A stretch of 12,920 nt of DNA from DASUFI01 sp036274635. GTDB taxonomy: Bacteria > Planctomycetota > B15-G4. Positions 1-7,856 of this stretch are shown piece after piece (the first letter of the stretch is position 1; every line of letters starts with the position of its first letter). The notes below the pieces were generated by a model. The model saw only the letters and a list, made by a program, of their open reading frames with translations, searched no databases and was not told where the DNA came from. The stretch lies in assembly GCA_036274635.1 (NCBI GenBank), contig DASUFI010000193.1:1-12920 (forward strand). The letters run 5' to 3'. The translations under genes and the position numbers were made by a program.

Positions 1-177
1 ATCCTCGGCTTCATCACCCTGGGCATGGCCAGCCGCCGTGCCGCCCGCTGGATGAACGCCCGCGAGCGCCGCCTGCCGCGCAAGCTGAGGCTGGCGCTGC
101 GCCCGCGGCTGCGCCGTCAGCTGCGCGAGAGTGAAGGCCGCGCCGGGGAGCCGCCCGGCGCGCCACCGCCCCGTTGA
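1..177 (+). CDS. C-terminal end of an unidentified protein (5' end outside window)
   Basis: Frame 1 is open from the first base to a TGA at 175-177, giving the last 58 residues of a protein. The visible part begins with a short hydrophobic stretch (ILGFITLGMA). A strongly basic segment rich in Arg and Leu follows, and the end is rich in Pro, Gly and Arg. This pattern fits a membrane protein whose last transmembrane helix is followed by a positively charged cytoplasmic tail, but no family is recognisable from so short a piece. The gene converges on the metalloprotease gene, with 46 bp and a hairpin between the two stop codons. That it is a real gene rather than a chance frame is inferred from the clean stop just before that hairpin and from the helix-plus-basic-tail pattern. 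Confidence 0.5.
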   Translation: MLGFITLGMASRRAARWMNARERRLPRKLRLALRPRLRRQLRESEGRAGEPPGAPPPR

Positions 178-181
178 CACA

Positions 182-209
182 ACGGGCCGGAGCGCGGGCT
201 CCGACCCGT
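182..209. terminator. Hairpin between convergent genes, possible bidirectional terminator
   Basis: The arms at 182-193 and 198-209 pair over 12 positions with one mismatch (C187/A204) around the loop GCGG. It lies between the stop codon of the plus-strand gene (175-177) and that of the minus-strand metalloprotease (224-226), where a shared terminator would sit. There is no T-tract on either side, so it would be an atypical terminator. A second, shorter hairpin (216-221 with 225-230) overlaps the metalloprotease stop codon. Confidence 0.4.
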
Positions 210-223
210 GGCCCTGCCCTGGA

Positions 224-2962
224 TCAGGGCTGCTCCGTCACCTGCCGCTCGCGCCAGCGCTTGATGCGGTCCTTCAGCCAGGCGCCGTGGTTGGCCACGG
301 CCTTGTCCGAGGACTTGGCGTAGGTGTCGCACTTCTGGTCGACGCGCGTGAGCAGCGAGGCGTTGAGCGCGGTGACGTCCGGCGTGGTCTCCATGCGCAG
401 GTTGCGCAGGGTGATGTCCAGGTAGTCCGACTGCGTCCAGCGGTCGTGCTCGTCGGGCGTGTCGCTGGCCCAGACGGTGCCGAAGACCTTGTCGGCCACC
501 TCCTGCGGCGACATCGCGCCGTTGCCCGCGAGGTGCGACGAGGTGCCCAGGCGCTCCATGACCTCGTTGTCGGTCAGCGGCGCCAGCGCCGCGTAGCGCG
601 TGTTGTTCACGATGCGCGGCAGCGGGTCGAAGGTCCACATGTCGAACCACGAGCCGAAGCTGCCGTACTTCTTGCCGGCCAGCAGCAGGCGCTGGTCGTC
701 CGGGATGCCGCCCTTCCACTGCAGGCCCTTGGTGCACAGGATGTCGAGGGCCTCGCGCTGCACCGCAGGATCCACGAACACGATCGGCTTGCGGCCGCTG
801 TCCTGGCCCACGACGTCGCGGTTCGTGTTGACGCCCCACAGGAAGCGATCCAGCCCGAACAGGTTGCGCGAGTAGAGCCCGGCGAACATGCCGTAGAAGC
901 GCGTGTACTCGTTGTAGCCCTCGCCCTTCTTGGCGCCCTTGTCGGACAGCTTGGCGAAGCCCGCCTCGGCCAGCTTGATCTGGTCCTTGGCGAAGGCCAC
1001 CGGGTCCGTGCCGAGGTCCCACGTCTGGGCGTAGGGGTCGCCCATGAACATGTCCTCGTCCGTGCCGTAGTCGAGGCCCGGCTCCTGGCTGCGCGCGGCG
1101 ATGGCCTTGAGGGCCGTCTCCTCGTTGCTGCCGAACTCCGAGTAGCCGTACTGGATGGCCCACACGTCGTACGGGCCCACGGCCGAGGTGAAGTACTCGC
1201 CCTGCTTCACGCCCGGCGCGGAGATGTTGATGGCGTTGTAGTCCATGACCGAGCCCACGATGCCGGTCTGGGCCGTGAGCGACACGTCGGACATGTCGGC
1301 CAGGGTGCGCCAGGTGGACGCCTTGAAGTTGTGCCGCAGGCCCAGCGTGTGGCCCACCTCGTGCGCCACGACCTCGCTCAGCATGGACGACAGGAACTTC
1401 TCCGTGTCGAAGTTGTCGTCCAGCAGCGCGCCCGCGGCGGCGGCCTCGGCCACCTGCGCGGCCATCTCGTCGCCGGCCAGCTTGCAGGTGTGGCCGCCGT
1501 CGAAGTCGTCGGGCGGCGTGCAGGCGATGCGCTTCCGCGTCTGCGCCAGCAGGTCCTCCTTGGACATGGCCGCCAGGTCGTTCACGTAGGTCTCGAAGCG
1601 CTGGCGGTAAATGGCCACGAAGTTGGCCTGCATGGTGATGTCGGCGTCGAAGATCTCGCCGGTGCGCGGATCCACGCGCGACGGGCCGATCGCGAAGCCC
1701 ACGTTCTCGTCGTTGCTCCAGCGCACGACCGAGTAGCGGATGTCCGCCGGATCCCAGTCGGCGTCCTCGGGCATCTGCTTGGCCACGATGGCGTTGCTGA
1801 AGCCCGCCTTGCGGAAGGCCGGCTCCCACATCTCGATGGCCTTCTTCACCGCGTCACGCCACTCCTTGGGCGTGCTGTTCTCGATCCAGTAGGTGATGGG
1901 CTGCACCGGGTCGCTGACCTCGGCCGTCGGGTCCTTCTTCTGCAGGCGCCAGCGCGAGATGTAGCGCTTGACGGGGTCCTTGCTCTTGAGGTCCAGCAGG
2001 TCCTTGCGCTCGGTGAAGAAGTAGCCCACGCGCTGGTCGTAGAGGCGCGGCTTGTAGCCGTCGTCGGGCAGCGCGCACAGCGAGTGGTGCACCTTCAGGT
2101 TGTAGCCGCGGCTGTCGGCCAGCGTGAGGTTGCCGCCGGCGCCGCGCTGCCCCAGCAGCACGACCTCCTGGTCGATCTCCACGTTGCGCGGGAAGTCCTG
2201 CACCTTCTTGACCTGCGACAGGTCCTTGTTGATGCCGTACTTCCCGAGGCCCGCGGCCACCTGCAGCGGGTCGTTGTTGAGCCAGTCGCCCAGGTTGATG
2301 AGCAGCTTGCCGTCGTCCTTGAGCTCCACGGCCACGTCGAAGACCTGGATGATGGACTCGCTGGTGCTCTCCTGCAGCAGCTTCTCCTCGGCCGCGTCGC
2401 CGCCGTCGAGGTAGCGGTTGTTCTCCGCCACGAGGATGACCTTCTTGTCGCCGCGCCGCTCGAGGCGCAGCACGAAGTCGTTGTCGCTCAGCATCGCGCC
2501 GCGGTAGATCGCGCCGCTGCCCGCGCCGCTGCCCAGCGCGCCGGCATACAGGAAGGGACGGCCGTAGTCGTTCTTGGTGAGCTCGAGGTAGATCTTCTCG
2601 CCGTCGTGCCAGATGGTGAAGAAGCCGTCCTCCTTGGTGAGCTTCTCGGTCAGCTCGTCGTACTTCTTCTTGGCCTCCTCCTTCTCCTTCTTCTCCTTGT
2701 CCTCCTTTTCCTTGGCCTTCTTGGCGGCGTCGTCGCCACCCTCCTCGTGCTTGGCGGTGGCGGCGCCGGCGGCGGGCGCGGCCGCAGCAGCCGCCTCGCC
2801 CTCGGACTTGGCGGTCTCGGTCTTGGCCGGCTCGGCCTTGGCGGTGGCCCCCGTTTCGGCCGGAGCCGGCGTGCCCTCGGCGGCCTTGGGAGTCGACGAG
2901 CACGCCGGCAGGGCGAGCACGCCGAGTGTGAGCAGGGGAAGAGCGGCGACGATCCTGACCAT
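224..2962 (-). CDS. Zinc-dependent metalloprotease lipoprotein (DUF5118/DUF5117/DUF4953 metzincin family)
   Basis: A 912-residue exported protease, probably anchored to a membrane on the outer face. Residues 1-20 form a lipoprotein signal peptide ending in a lipobox (LPAC, lipidated Cys21). Residues 22-107 are low in complexity, first Ala/Pro/Thr/Lys and then a Lys/Glu-rich helical stretch, and look like a stalk. From about 110 the sequence follows the large DUF5118/DUF5117/DUF4953 metalloproteases. The zinc site is HEVGHTLGLRH (His534, Glu535, His538, His544), followed by Asn545, and the Met-turn is SVMDY (Met573). These are the defining marks of metzincins, so the catalytic set is complete. 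The length is usual for the family. The start is well supported: AGGAGG lies 8 bases upstream. The gene reads alone, 267 bp downstream of the solute-binding protein. Substrates are unknown; protein turnover for nutrition or envelope processing are both possible. Confidence 0.93.
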   Translation of the reverse strand: MVRIVAALPLLTLGVLALPACSSTPKAAEGTPAPAETGATAKAEPAKTETAKSEGEAAAAAAPAAGAATAKHEEGGDDAAKKAKEKEDKEKKEKEEAKKKYDELTEKLTKEDGFFTIWHDGEKIYLELTKNDYGRPFLYAGALGSGAGSGAIYRGAMLSDNDFVLRLERRGDKKVILVAENNRYLDGGDAAEEKLLQESTSESIIQVFDVAVELKDDGKLLINLGDWLNNDPLQVAAGLGKYGINKDLSQVKKVQDFPRNVEIDQEVVLLGQRGAGGNLTLADSRGYNLKVHHSLCALPDDGYKPRLYDQRVGYFFTERKDLLDLKSKDPVKRYISRWRLQKKDPTAEVSDPVQPITYWIENSTPKEWRDAVKKAIEMWEPAFRKAGFSNAIVAKQMPEDADWDPADIRYSVVRWSNDENVGFAIGPSRVDPRTGEIFDADITMQANFVAIYRQRFETYVNDLAAMSKEDLLAQTRKRIACTPPDDFDGGHTCKLAGDEMAAQVAEAAAAGALLDDNFDTEKFLSSMLSEVVAHEVGHTLGLRHNFKASTWRTLADMSDVSLTAQTGIVGSVMDYNAINISAPGVKQGEYFTSAVGPYDVWAIQYGYSEFGSNEETALKAIAARSQEPGLDYGTDEDMFMGDPYAQTWDLGTDPVAFAKDQIKLAEAGFAKLSDKGAKKGEGYNEYTRFYGMFAGLYSRNLFGLDRFLWGVNTNRDVVGQDSGRKPIVFVDPAVQREALDILCTKGLQWKGGIPDDQRLLLAGKKYGSFGSWFDMWTFDPLPRIVNNTRYAALAPLTDNEVMERLGTSSHLAGNGAMSPQEVADKVFGTVWASDTPDEHDRWTQSDYLDITLRNLRMETTPDVTALNASLLTRVDQKCDTYAKSSDKAVANHGAWLKDRIKRWRERQVTEQP

Positions 2963-2970
2963 GCGAGCAA

Positions 2971-2976
2971 CCTCCT
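2971..2976 (-). promoter_or_regulatory. Shine-Dalgarno of the metalloprotease
   Basis: CCTCCT on the plus strand reads AGGAGG on the coding strand, 8 bases before the ATG at 2962. It fixes the start codon and shows that the host uses canonical Shine-Dalgarno sequences for at least some genes. Confidence 0.85.
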
Positions 2977-3000
2977 GGGCGGCGGGCAGAGACGGGGAAA

Positions 3001-3006
3001 GTTATC
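3001..3006 (-). promoter_or_regulatory. Possible -10 element for the metalloprotease
   Basis: The coding strand reads TGATAAC here, in the only A/T-rich patch of the 267-bp gap before the metalloprotease. GATAAC matches the bacterial -10 consensus at 4 of 6 positions and would give a 5' leader of about 30 bases containing the Shine-Dalgarno. No convincing -35 lies at the right distance, so this is weak. Confidence 0.25.
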
Positions 3007-3229
3007 AGAAAGCGCCGTGTCGCTGCATGCCGTGGGCGGGTGGCAGGCCCGTGTCGAAATCCCCGGGCTCGCGCGCGGCGACCGTCGCGGCCGGCGGGGG
3101 GCGTTGCAGCGCTTCGCGGCGAGCCGCCCCGCCGGGCGGGTCCGGACGCAGGCGACCAGTGGACGGCTCGGAACGGGCCGGGAGGGGGCGAGGGCCGGGC
3201 CTGCGGCCGGACCGACGACCGTCCCCTTG

Positions 3230-3982
3230 TCAGTGCGCGGCGACCTGGTGCAGCCCGTGCTCGGCGTCGAGCCGCGCCAGCGTGCAGTCCAGCTCGAGCC
3301 CGCGCAGGACGGCGTCGATGGGCTCGCGCAGCGCGCTGCGCGGCGGCAGCACGAGGGCATAGTCCTCGGGGCCGAAGCTCTCCGGCAGGCGCACGAGGAC
3401 GCCGGGCGCCGAGGCCACCAGGGCGTCGGCGGCCGGGCCGTCCATGACCAGCGCGTCCACGGCCCTGGATCGCAGGCGCTCGAGCGCAGGCAGGCCGGCC
3501 TTGTTCTCGAGCACGGCGATCGCCTCCGGCGCGCGCAGCGCCAGGGCGCGCGCGGACGTGGTGCCGGCCCCCGCGCCGACGCGCCTTCCGGCCAGCTCCG
3601 CCAGCGTGCGCGGCACGCCGGGCGACGCCAGCGTCACGCAGGCCAGCTCGGTGTGGAAGTAGGGGATCGAGAAGGCGACCAGCCGCTCGCGCTCCGGCGT
3701 GACGCCCAGCGTGGCGCACACGACGTCCACCTCGCCGGCCTGGGCGGCGGGCAGCAGCGTCTCGAAGGGCTGCCGCGTCCACACCAGCTTGCGGCCGAGG
3801 CGGTCGGCGACGGCCTGCATCATCTCCACGTCGCGGCCGTGGGGCGTGCCCGCGTCGTCCACCCAGGCGAAGGGGCGGTTGTCGAGGTCGCTGGCCACGC
3901 GCAGCGGCGTGGCGGGGGGCGGCGCGGCGCAGGCCGAGAGCGCCAGCGCGAGCGGCGCGAGCCAGCGCGCCGCGCGCCTCAC
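3230..3982 (-). CDS. Periplasmic solute-binding lipoprotein, family 3 (amino-acid type)
   Basis: A 250-residue binding protein, probably for an amino acid or similar small polar solute. The GTG start at 3982 overlaps the stop of the upstream dehydrogenase (GTGA). It is preferred over an upstream ATG because it puts a lipoprotein signal at the N-terminus: a basic start, a hydrophobic run 7-17, and lipobox LSAC with Cys18. The body shows the family 3 pattern: GRDVEMMQAVADRLG (49-63); GEVDVV (83-88), then T95-P-E-R98 and AFSIPYF (103-109), where the Arg normally holds the ligand carboxylate; GTTS (140-143); and Asp181 in VMDGPAA, the usual amino-group contact. All ligand-contact positions look intact. 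No permease or ATPase gene lies nearby, so it must use distant partners or act alone. Coupling to P5C dehydrogenase suggests, but does not show, a ligand such as proline or glutamate. Confidence 0.85.
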   Translation of the reverse strand: MRRAARWLAPLALALSACAAPPPATPLRVASDLDNRPFAWVDDAGTPHGRDVEMMQAVADRLGRKLVWTRQPFETLLPAAQAGEVDVVCATLGVTPERERLVAFSIPYFHTELACVTLASPGVPRTLAELAGRRVGAGAGTTSARALALRAPEAIAVLENKAGLPALERLRSRAVDALVMDGPAADALVASAPGVLVRLPESFGPEDYALVLPPRSALREPIDAVLRGLELDCTLARLDAEHGLHQVAAH

Positions 3983-5610
3983 GGGGCTCCCATGTGCGGG
4001 TAGCGCCAGTCCGTGGGGGGAGCGAACGTCTCCTTGATGGTGCGCACGGAGGTCCAGCGCACGAGGTTCCACAGCGAGCCGGCCTTGTCGTTGGTGCCGC
4101 TGGCGCGCGCGCCGCCGAAGGGCTGCTGGCCGACCACCGCGCCCGTCGGCTTGTCATTGATGTAGAAGTTGCCCGCCGCGTGGCGCAGCGCGAGGCTCAT
4201 GCGCTGCACGGCCTGCCGGTCGCGCGCGAAGATCGCCCCCGTCAGCGCGTAGGGCGAGGTGTCGTCGCAGAGCGACAGCGTCTCGTCGAGGCGCGCGTCC
4301 TCGTAGACGTGCACGGTGAGGATCGGGCCGAAGATCTCCTCGCACATCGTGACCGAGCGCGGGTCGCTGCTCTCGATGACGGTCGGCTGCACGAACCAGC
4401 CGGTGCGGCCGTCGCACTCCCCGCCCGAGACGATGCTGCAGCCCTTCGTGGCGGCCGCCGTCTCGATGTATCTGCGGCACTTCTCGAAGCTGGCCTTGTC
4501 GATGACCGCGCCCATGAAGTGCGAGAAGTCGGTCACGTCGCCCAGCGTCACGTGGCGCAGGCCCTCCACGAGCTGCTCGCGCACCGCGGGCCACAGCGAA
4601 CGCGGCACGTAGGCGCGGCTCGCGGCCGAGCACTTCTGGCCCTGGTACTCGAAGGCCCCGCGCAGCAGCGCGACCGCGAGCGCGGCGCTGTCCGCCGAGA
4701 CGTGCGCGAACACGAAGTCCTTGCCGCCCGTCTCGCCGACGAGGCGCGGATAGCTCCGGTAGTTGCCGATGTTCTCGCCGATCGCGCGCCACATGCCGTG
4801 GAAGACGCCCGTGCTGCCGGTGAAGTGGACGCCGGCGAGGTCGCGGTGCGCGATCGCCGGGTCGCCGATGGCCGCGCCGCCGCCCGGCAGGAAGTTGATC
4901 ACGCCGTCCGGCAGGCCCGCGGCGCGGAACAGCTCCATGAGCTGCCAGCCGCTGTGGATGGCGGTGGAGGCGGGCTTCCACAGGCAGACGTTGCCCATGA
5001 GCGCCGCCGAGCTCGGGAGGTTGCCGCAGATCGAGGTGAAGTTGAAGGGCGTCACCGCGAACACGAAGCCTTCCAGCTCGCGGTACTCCAGACGGTTCCA
5101 GACTCCCCGCGTGGACTCGGGCTGCTGGCTGTAGATCTGCCGCGCGAAGGCCACGTTGAAGCGGAAGAAGTCGATCAGCTCGCAGGCCGCGTCGATCTCC
5201 GCCTGGAAGCAGGTCTTGCTCTGGCCGAGCATCGTGCTGGCGTTGAGGCGCGCGCGCCAGGGGCCGGCGAGCAGGTCCGCCGCCTTGAGGAAGATCGCGG
5301 CCCGCTCCTCGAAGGGCGTCGCGGCCCACGCGGGATGAGCCGCGGCCGCGGCCTTCACGGCCGCCTCCACGTGCGAGCCGTCGCCCAGGCAGGCCGTCCC
5401 GAGCGAGCGCGCGTGCGCGTGGGGCTCCGTCATCACGAGCGACTTGCCGGTGCGCACCTCGCGGCCGCCGAGGACCAGCGGCACGTCCAGCTTCTGCTCG
5501 CGCTGGCGGGTCAGCTCGGACTTCAGCTCGGCGCGTTCCGGGCTTCCGGGCGCGTAGCTCTTCACCGGCTCGTTGACCGGCAGGGGCACCGTGACGATGG
5601 CGTTGCTCAT
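3979..5610 (-). CDS. pruA: 1-pyrroline-5-carboxylate dehydrogenase (L-glutamate gamma-semialdehyde dehydrogenase, ALDH4 type)
   Basis: A 543-residue NAD-dependent enzyme oxidising glutamate semialdehyde to glutamate, the second step of proline breakdown, in the cytosol. The chosen ATG at 5610 (an upstream ATG exists at 5628) puts VNEPVKSYAPGSPER near the N-terminus, just where the family begins. The sequence resembles animal ALDH4A1 throughout rather than generic aldehyde dehydrogenases: GQSKTCFQAEIDAACELIDF, SPYALTGAIFARD and QQPFGGARASGTNDK are near-identical blocks. Catalytic residues in this numbering are Asn190 (PFNFT), Glu293 (GETGGK) and Cys327 (GQKCSA); EIFGP is at 425-429. It is complete and of usual length. 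No proline dehydrogenase is in view, so that partner is encoded elsewhere. No Shine-Dalgarno precedes the ATG; a -10-like TAGAAT sits 7 bases upstream. The stop overlaps the start of the binding-protein gene. Confidence 0.95.
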   Translation of the reverse strand: MSNAIVTVPLPVNEPVKSYAPGSPERAELKSELTRQREQKLDVPLVLGGREVRTGKSLVMTEPHAHARSLGTACLGDGSHVEAAVKAAAAAHPAWAATPFEERAAIFLKAADLLAGPWRARLNASTMLGQSKTCFQAEIDAACELIDFFRFNVAFARQIYSQQPESTRGVWNRLEYRELEGFVFAVTPFNFTSICGNLPSSAALMGNVCLWKPASTAIHSGWQLMELFRAAGLPDGVINFLPGGGAAIGDPAIAHRDLAGVHFTGSTGVFHGMWRAIGENIGNYRSYPRLVGETGGKDFVFAHVSADSAALAVALLRGAFEYQGQKCSAASRAYVPRSLWPAVREQLVEGLRHVTLGDVTDFSHFMGAVIDKASFEKCRRYIETAAATKGCSIVSGGECDGRTGWFVQPTVIESSDPRSVTMCEEIFGPILTVHVYEDARLDETLSLCDDTSPYALTGAIFARDRQAVQRMSLALRHAAGNFYINDKPTGAVVGQQPFGGARASGTNDKAGSLWNLVRWTSVRTIKETFAPPTDWRYPHMGAP

Positions 5611-5617
5611 GCCGCCG

Positions 5618-5623
5618 ATTCTA
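5618..5623 (-). promoter_or_regulatory. -10-like element just before the P5C dehydrogenase ATG (possible leaderless start)
   Basis: On the coding strand TAGAAT (5 of 6 to TATAAT) ends 7 bases before the ATG at 5610. A transcript from it would begin at or within a base or two of the ATG. No Shine-Dalgarno is visible. No good -35 lies at 17 bases, so confidence is modest. Confidence 0.4.
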
Positions 5624-5660
5624 CGCATCAGCGGGTGTCGCGCGCCCAGCGGCGACCGGA

Positions 5661-5677
5661 CCGGCGCACCGCGCCGG
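5661..5677 (-). terminator. GC-rich hairpin downstream of the FG-GAP gene
   Basis: CCGGCGC (5661-5667) pairs with GCGCCGG (5671-5677) around the loop ACC, in the 95-bp gap between the FG-GAP stop (5706) and the dehydrogenase start. A second 6-bp hairpin candidate (GCCGGC repeats) follows up to about 5692. There is no T-tract, and in such GC-rich DNA short stems arise by chance. Confidence 0.3.
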
Positions 5678-5705
5678 CGCCGCGTCGCCGGCACGCGCCG
5701 TCACG

Positions 5706-7751
5706 TCACGGGGTGAGGCCGCGCAGGCCGTTGGTGGCGGCGAGGCCCTGCACCGCGGAGGCATCGACGATCCAAGCCTGCAGCAGGAGCTCGAAGCCCG
5801 AGGGCACGCCCGCCGGCCACGTCGCGCTGATGACCAGCGATCCGCCGCCGCCGACGATCAGCCCCGGGAGCAGCACCTCCGGCTGCGGCCACAGCAGGCC
5901 GCCCTTGAAGGCTGCGCCGAGCTCCGCGAAGCCGACCACGAGCGTCGCCGGCGCGTTCGGCTTCGCACCATCCACCAGCAGCCTGAACAGGCCGTTCGCG
6001 ACGAGCAGGCTCTTGCCCTCCAGCGTCGGTGTGCCGCTGCTGCCGGCGATGCCGCCGCCGAGGTCGGCCCAGATCACGTGGATGGCCGAGTAGAAGGTGA
6101 CCTTGCCCGCATTCTGCGCCGGGCCGTCGCTGCCCGGGCTGCCGACGATCACGTCGGGCAGGCCGTTGCCGTCGAGGTCCCCCGCGCCCGCGACCGCCGC
6201 GCCGGTCTGGTCGCCGACGGCGACCCCGCCGAAGATCGCGAGCAGCGAGCCGTCGCGGCCGGAGAGCACGCGTGCCGTGCCGGCCGCGCCGGGGTCGAGG
6301 CCGCCCGAGCCGATCGCGCCGACCAGCACGTCGCCTCGGCCGTCGTCGTCGATGTCGCCCGCGTCGCCCACGGACCAGCCGAGGGCGTCGCCGGCCGCGC
6401 TGCCGGTCGTGCTCTGCAGCAGGGCGCCGTCGGAGCCCGAGTAGACCGTCACGCGGCCGACGTGCTCGAGCTCGCCACTGGTGTAGGGCGCGCCCGCGAC
6501 GAGGTCGTCCACGCCGTCCGCGTCGAGGTCGCCGAGGCCGCCGACGGACGCGCCGAGCTGCCCGTCCGCGACCGTGCCGTCAACCTTGTGCAGCAGCGTG
6601 CCGTGGGCACTCGAGACGGCGCGCACCGACCCGGCGTGGCTCAGGCCGCGGGGCGAGGCGTTCGGCGAACCGACCAGCAGGTCGCGGGCGCCGTCACCGT
6701 CGAGATCGCCGGCGGCCGCCACGGCGAAGCCGCACTGGTCGCCCGGCGCCGCCCCGCCGACCACCACGAGCGCGGGACCCAGCGCGCCGGAGAGCAGCAA
6801 GGCGCGGCCCGCGCCGACGCCGAAGGCGTTGCTGCCCGGCGCGCCGACGAGCACATCGGGCGTGCCATCGCCGTTGCAGTCGCCTGGGCCGGCGACGGAC
6901 TGCCCGAGGTGCGCGCCGGCGTTGTCGCCGTCGCGCGCCAGGATCACGGCGCCGCCCGCCCCGGAGAGCAGGTAGCAGCGGCCCGCGGCGCTGGCCGCGA
7001 AGCTCGCGTTGGGTGCGCCGACGAGCAGGTCCGGGATGCCGTCGTGGTCCACGTCGCCGACGCCCGCGACGGAGGAGCCGAAGTTCTCGCCGGCGGAGAG
7101 GCCGTTCACACCGAAGAGCGGCGTCGCGTCCGCGCCCGAGAGCACGACGACGCGCCCGCTGTCTGTGCCCGCGAAGGAGGCGTGCGGCGCGCCGACGGCC
7201 ACGTCGGACACGCCGTCGAGATCCACGTCGCCGATGCGGGCGACAGCCTGCCCGAAGGCCGCGGAGAGCGACGGTCCCGCGACCGACTTGCCCTGCGGCT
7301 CGGGGAAGAGGCGCAACTGGCTCCAGACCGAGACCGCCGTCCCGAAGAGGCAGTCCGCGCTGTGGTTGCCGAAGCCGAAGGACTCGCCCGCATGCACGTG
7401 GAAGACAACCTCGCAGTCGGTGCAGTCCTCGGCCAGCAGGTGCTTGACGCCGTTGACCACGTACATCGGCGTGTCCAAGCCGGGCGAGAAGTCATCGGGC
7501 AGGAACTGCATCCGCACGGAGACCGTCGCGTCGAAGGGCGCGATGGTCTTCGCGTAGCCGTCGGCGCCCGGCGCGAAGCATGGGTCGGGATACGAGGGCC
7601 CGCTGAACGTGAGCACGTCCCCGTTGACCATAAAGCCCGAGGACGGATAGCTGGGGTTCTCAAACAGGGTCCAGCCGAAAAGGTCGAACTGCGCGGCGGC
7701 AGGCGCGGCGAGCGCCGCGAGACTGAGCAGCACGTTGCGGATCGAGCGCAT
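5706..7751 (-). CDS. Secreted seven-repeat FG-GAP (integrin alpha-like beta-propeller) protein
   Basis: A 681-residue exported protein. Residues 1-20 form a Sec signal peptide ending APAAA before Gln21. Residues 21-165 look like a beta-rich domain with several cysteines. Then come seven FG-GAP repeats, whose motifs start at residues 174, 232, 290, 348, 407, 465 and 524, a period of 58-59. Each has a calcium-type loop (DxDxDG or close, e.g. GDVDLDGVSDVAVGAP) and most are followed by an AGR..VLSG-like strand. Seven blades make one closed propeller. Residues 556-681 form a separate C-terminal domain ending LRGLTP, a tail I associate with planctomycete secreted proteins. The start is set by AGGAGG 6 bases upstream. 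The open frame runs much further upstream, but that part is only the antisense of pgi. The role is unknown: adhesion or surface display is plausible, and the C-terminal domain may be an export or anchoring signal. Confidence 0.9.
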   Translation of the reverse strand: MRSIRNVLLSLAALAAPAAAQFDLFGWTLFENPSYPSSGFMVNGDVLTFSGPSYPDPCFAPGADGYAKTIAPFDATVSVRMQFLPDDFSPGLDTPMYVVNGVKHLLAEDCTDCEVVFHVHAGESFGFGNHSADCLFGTAVSVWSQLRLFPEPQGKSVAGPSLSAAFGQAVARIGDVDLDGVSDVAVGAPHASFAGTDSGRVVVLSGADATPLFGVNGLSAGENFGSSVAGVGDVDHDGIPDLLVGAPNASFAASAAGRCYLLSGAGGAVILARDGDNAGAHLGQSVAGPGDCNGDGTPDVLVGAPGSNAFGVGAGRALLLSGALGPALVVVGGAAPGDQCGFAVAAAGDLDGDGARDLLVGSPNASPRGLSHAGSVRAVSSAHGTLLHKVDGTVADGQLGASVGGLGDLDADGVDDLVAGAPYTSGELEHVGRVTVYSGSDGALLQSTTGSAAGDALGWSVGDAGDIDDDGRGDVLVGAIGSGGLDPGAAGTARVLSGRDGSLLAIFGGVAVGDQTGAAVAGAGDLDGNGLPDVIVGSPGSDGPAQNAGKVTFYSAIHVIWADLGGGIAGSSGTPTLEGKSLLVANGLFRLLVDGAKPNAPATLVVGFAELGAAFKGGLLWPQPEVLLPGLIVGGGGSLVISATWPAGVPSGFELLLQAWIVDASAVQGLAATNGLRGLTP

Positions 7752-7757
7752 GGGAGG

Positions 7758-7763
7758 CCTCCT
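7758..7763 (-). promoter_or_regulatory. Shine-Dalgarno of the FG-GAP gene
   Basis: The coding strand reads AGGAGG 6 bases before the ATG at 7751. It decides the start against the very long upstream extension of the same frame, which runs antisense through pgi. Confidence 0.8.
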
Positions 7764-7856
7764 CGAAGGGCTCCATCCTGCCAGCAAGTGCCGGGAGCCG
7801 CGAGGCTCGAGGCTGCGGCGCTGCGCGGGCTCGACGCGCTTTCCGGGAGGGCCTGA

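Noticed and set aside
3110..3229. GC-rich palindromic patches between the binding protein and metalloprotease genes as a terminator
   Set aside because: Only short overlapping stems of G and C are seen, with no T-tract. Several alternative pairings are equally good, so no single structure can be supported.
131..4003. Plus-strand open frame of 1290 codons
   Set aside because: It runs antisense to the metalloprotease and solute-binding protein genes. Its composition (Val, Leu, Arg, Gly, His runs) is what GC-rich codons give when read backwards, and it has no domain.
3994..6093. Plus-strand open frame of 699 codons
   Set aside because: It is antisense to the P5C dehydrogenase, with typical high-GC shadow composition and no recognisable motif.
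6130..7270. Periodic DNA repeats of about 175 bp as a tandem repeat or CRISPR-like array
   Set aside because: They encode the seven FG-GAP protein repeats (58-59 residues each). The DNA copies are diverged and in frame, so this is a protein repeat.
6078..7856. Plus-strand open frame of 592 codons with quasi-repeats
   Set aside because: It is antisense to the FG-GAP protein; its apparent repeats only mirror the FG-GAP repeats.
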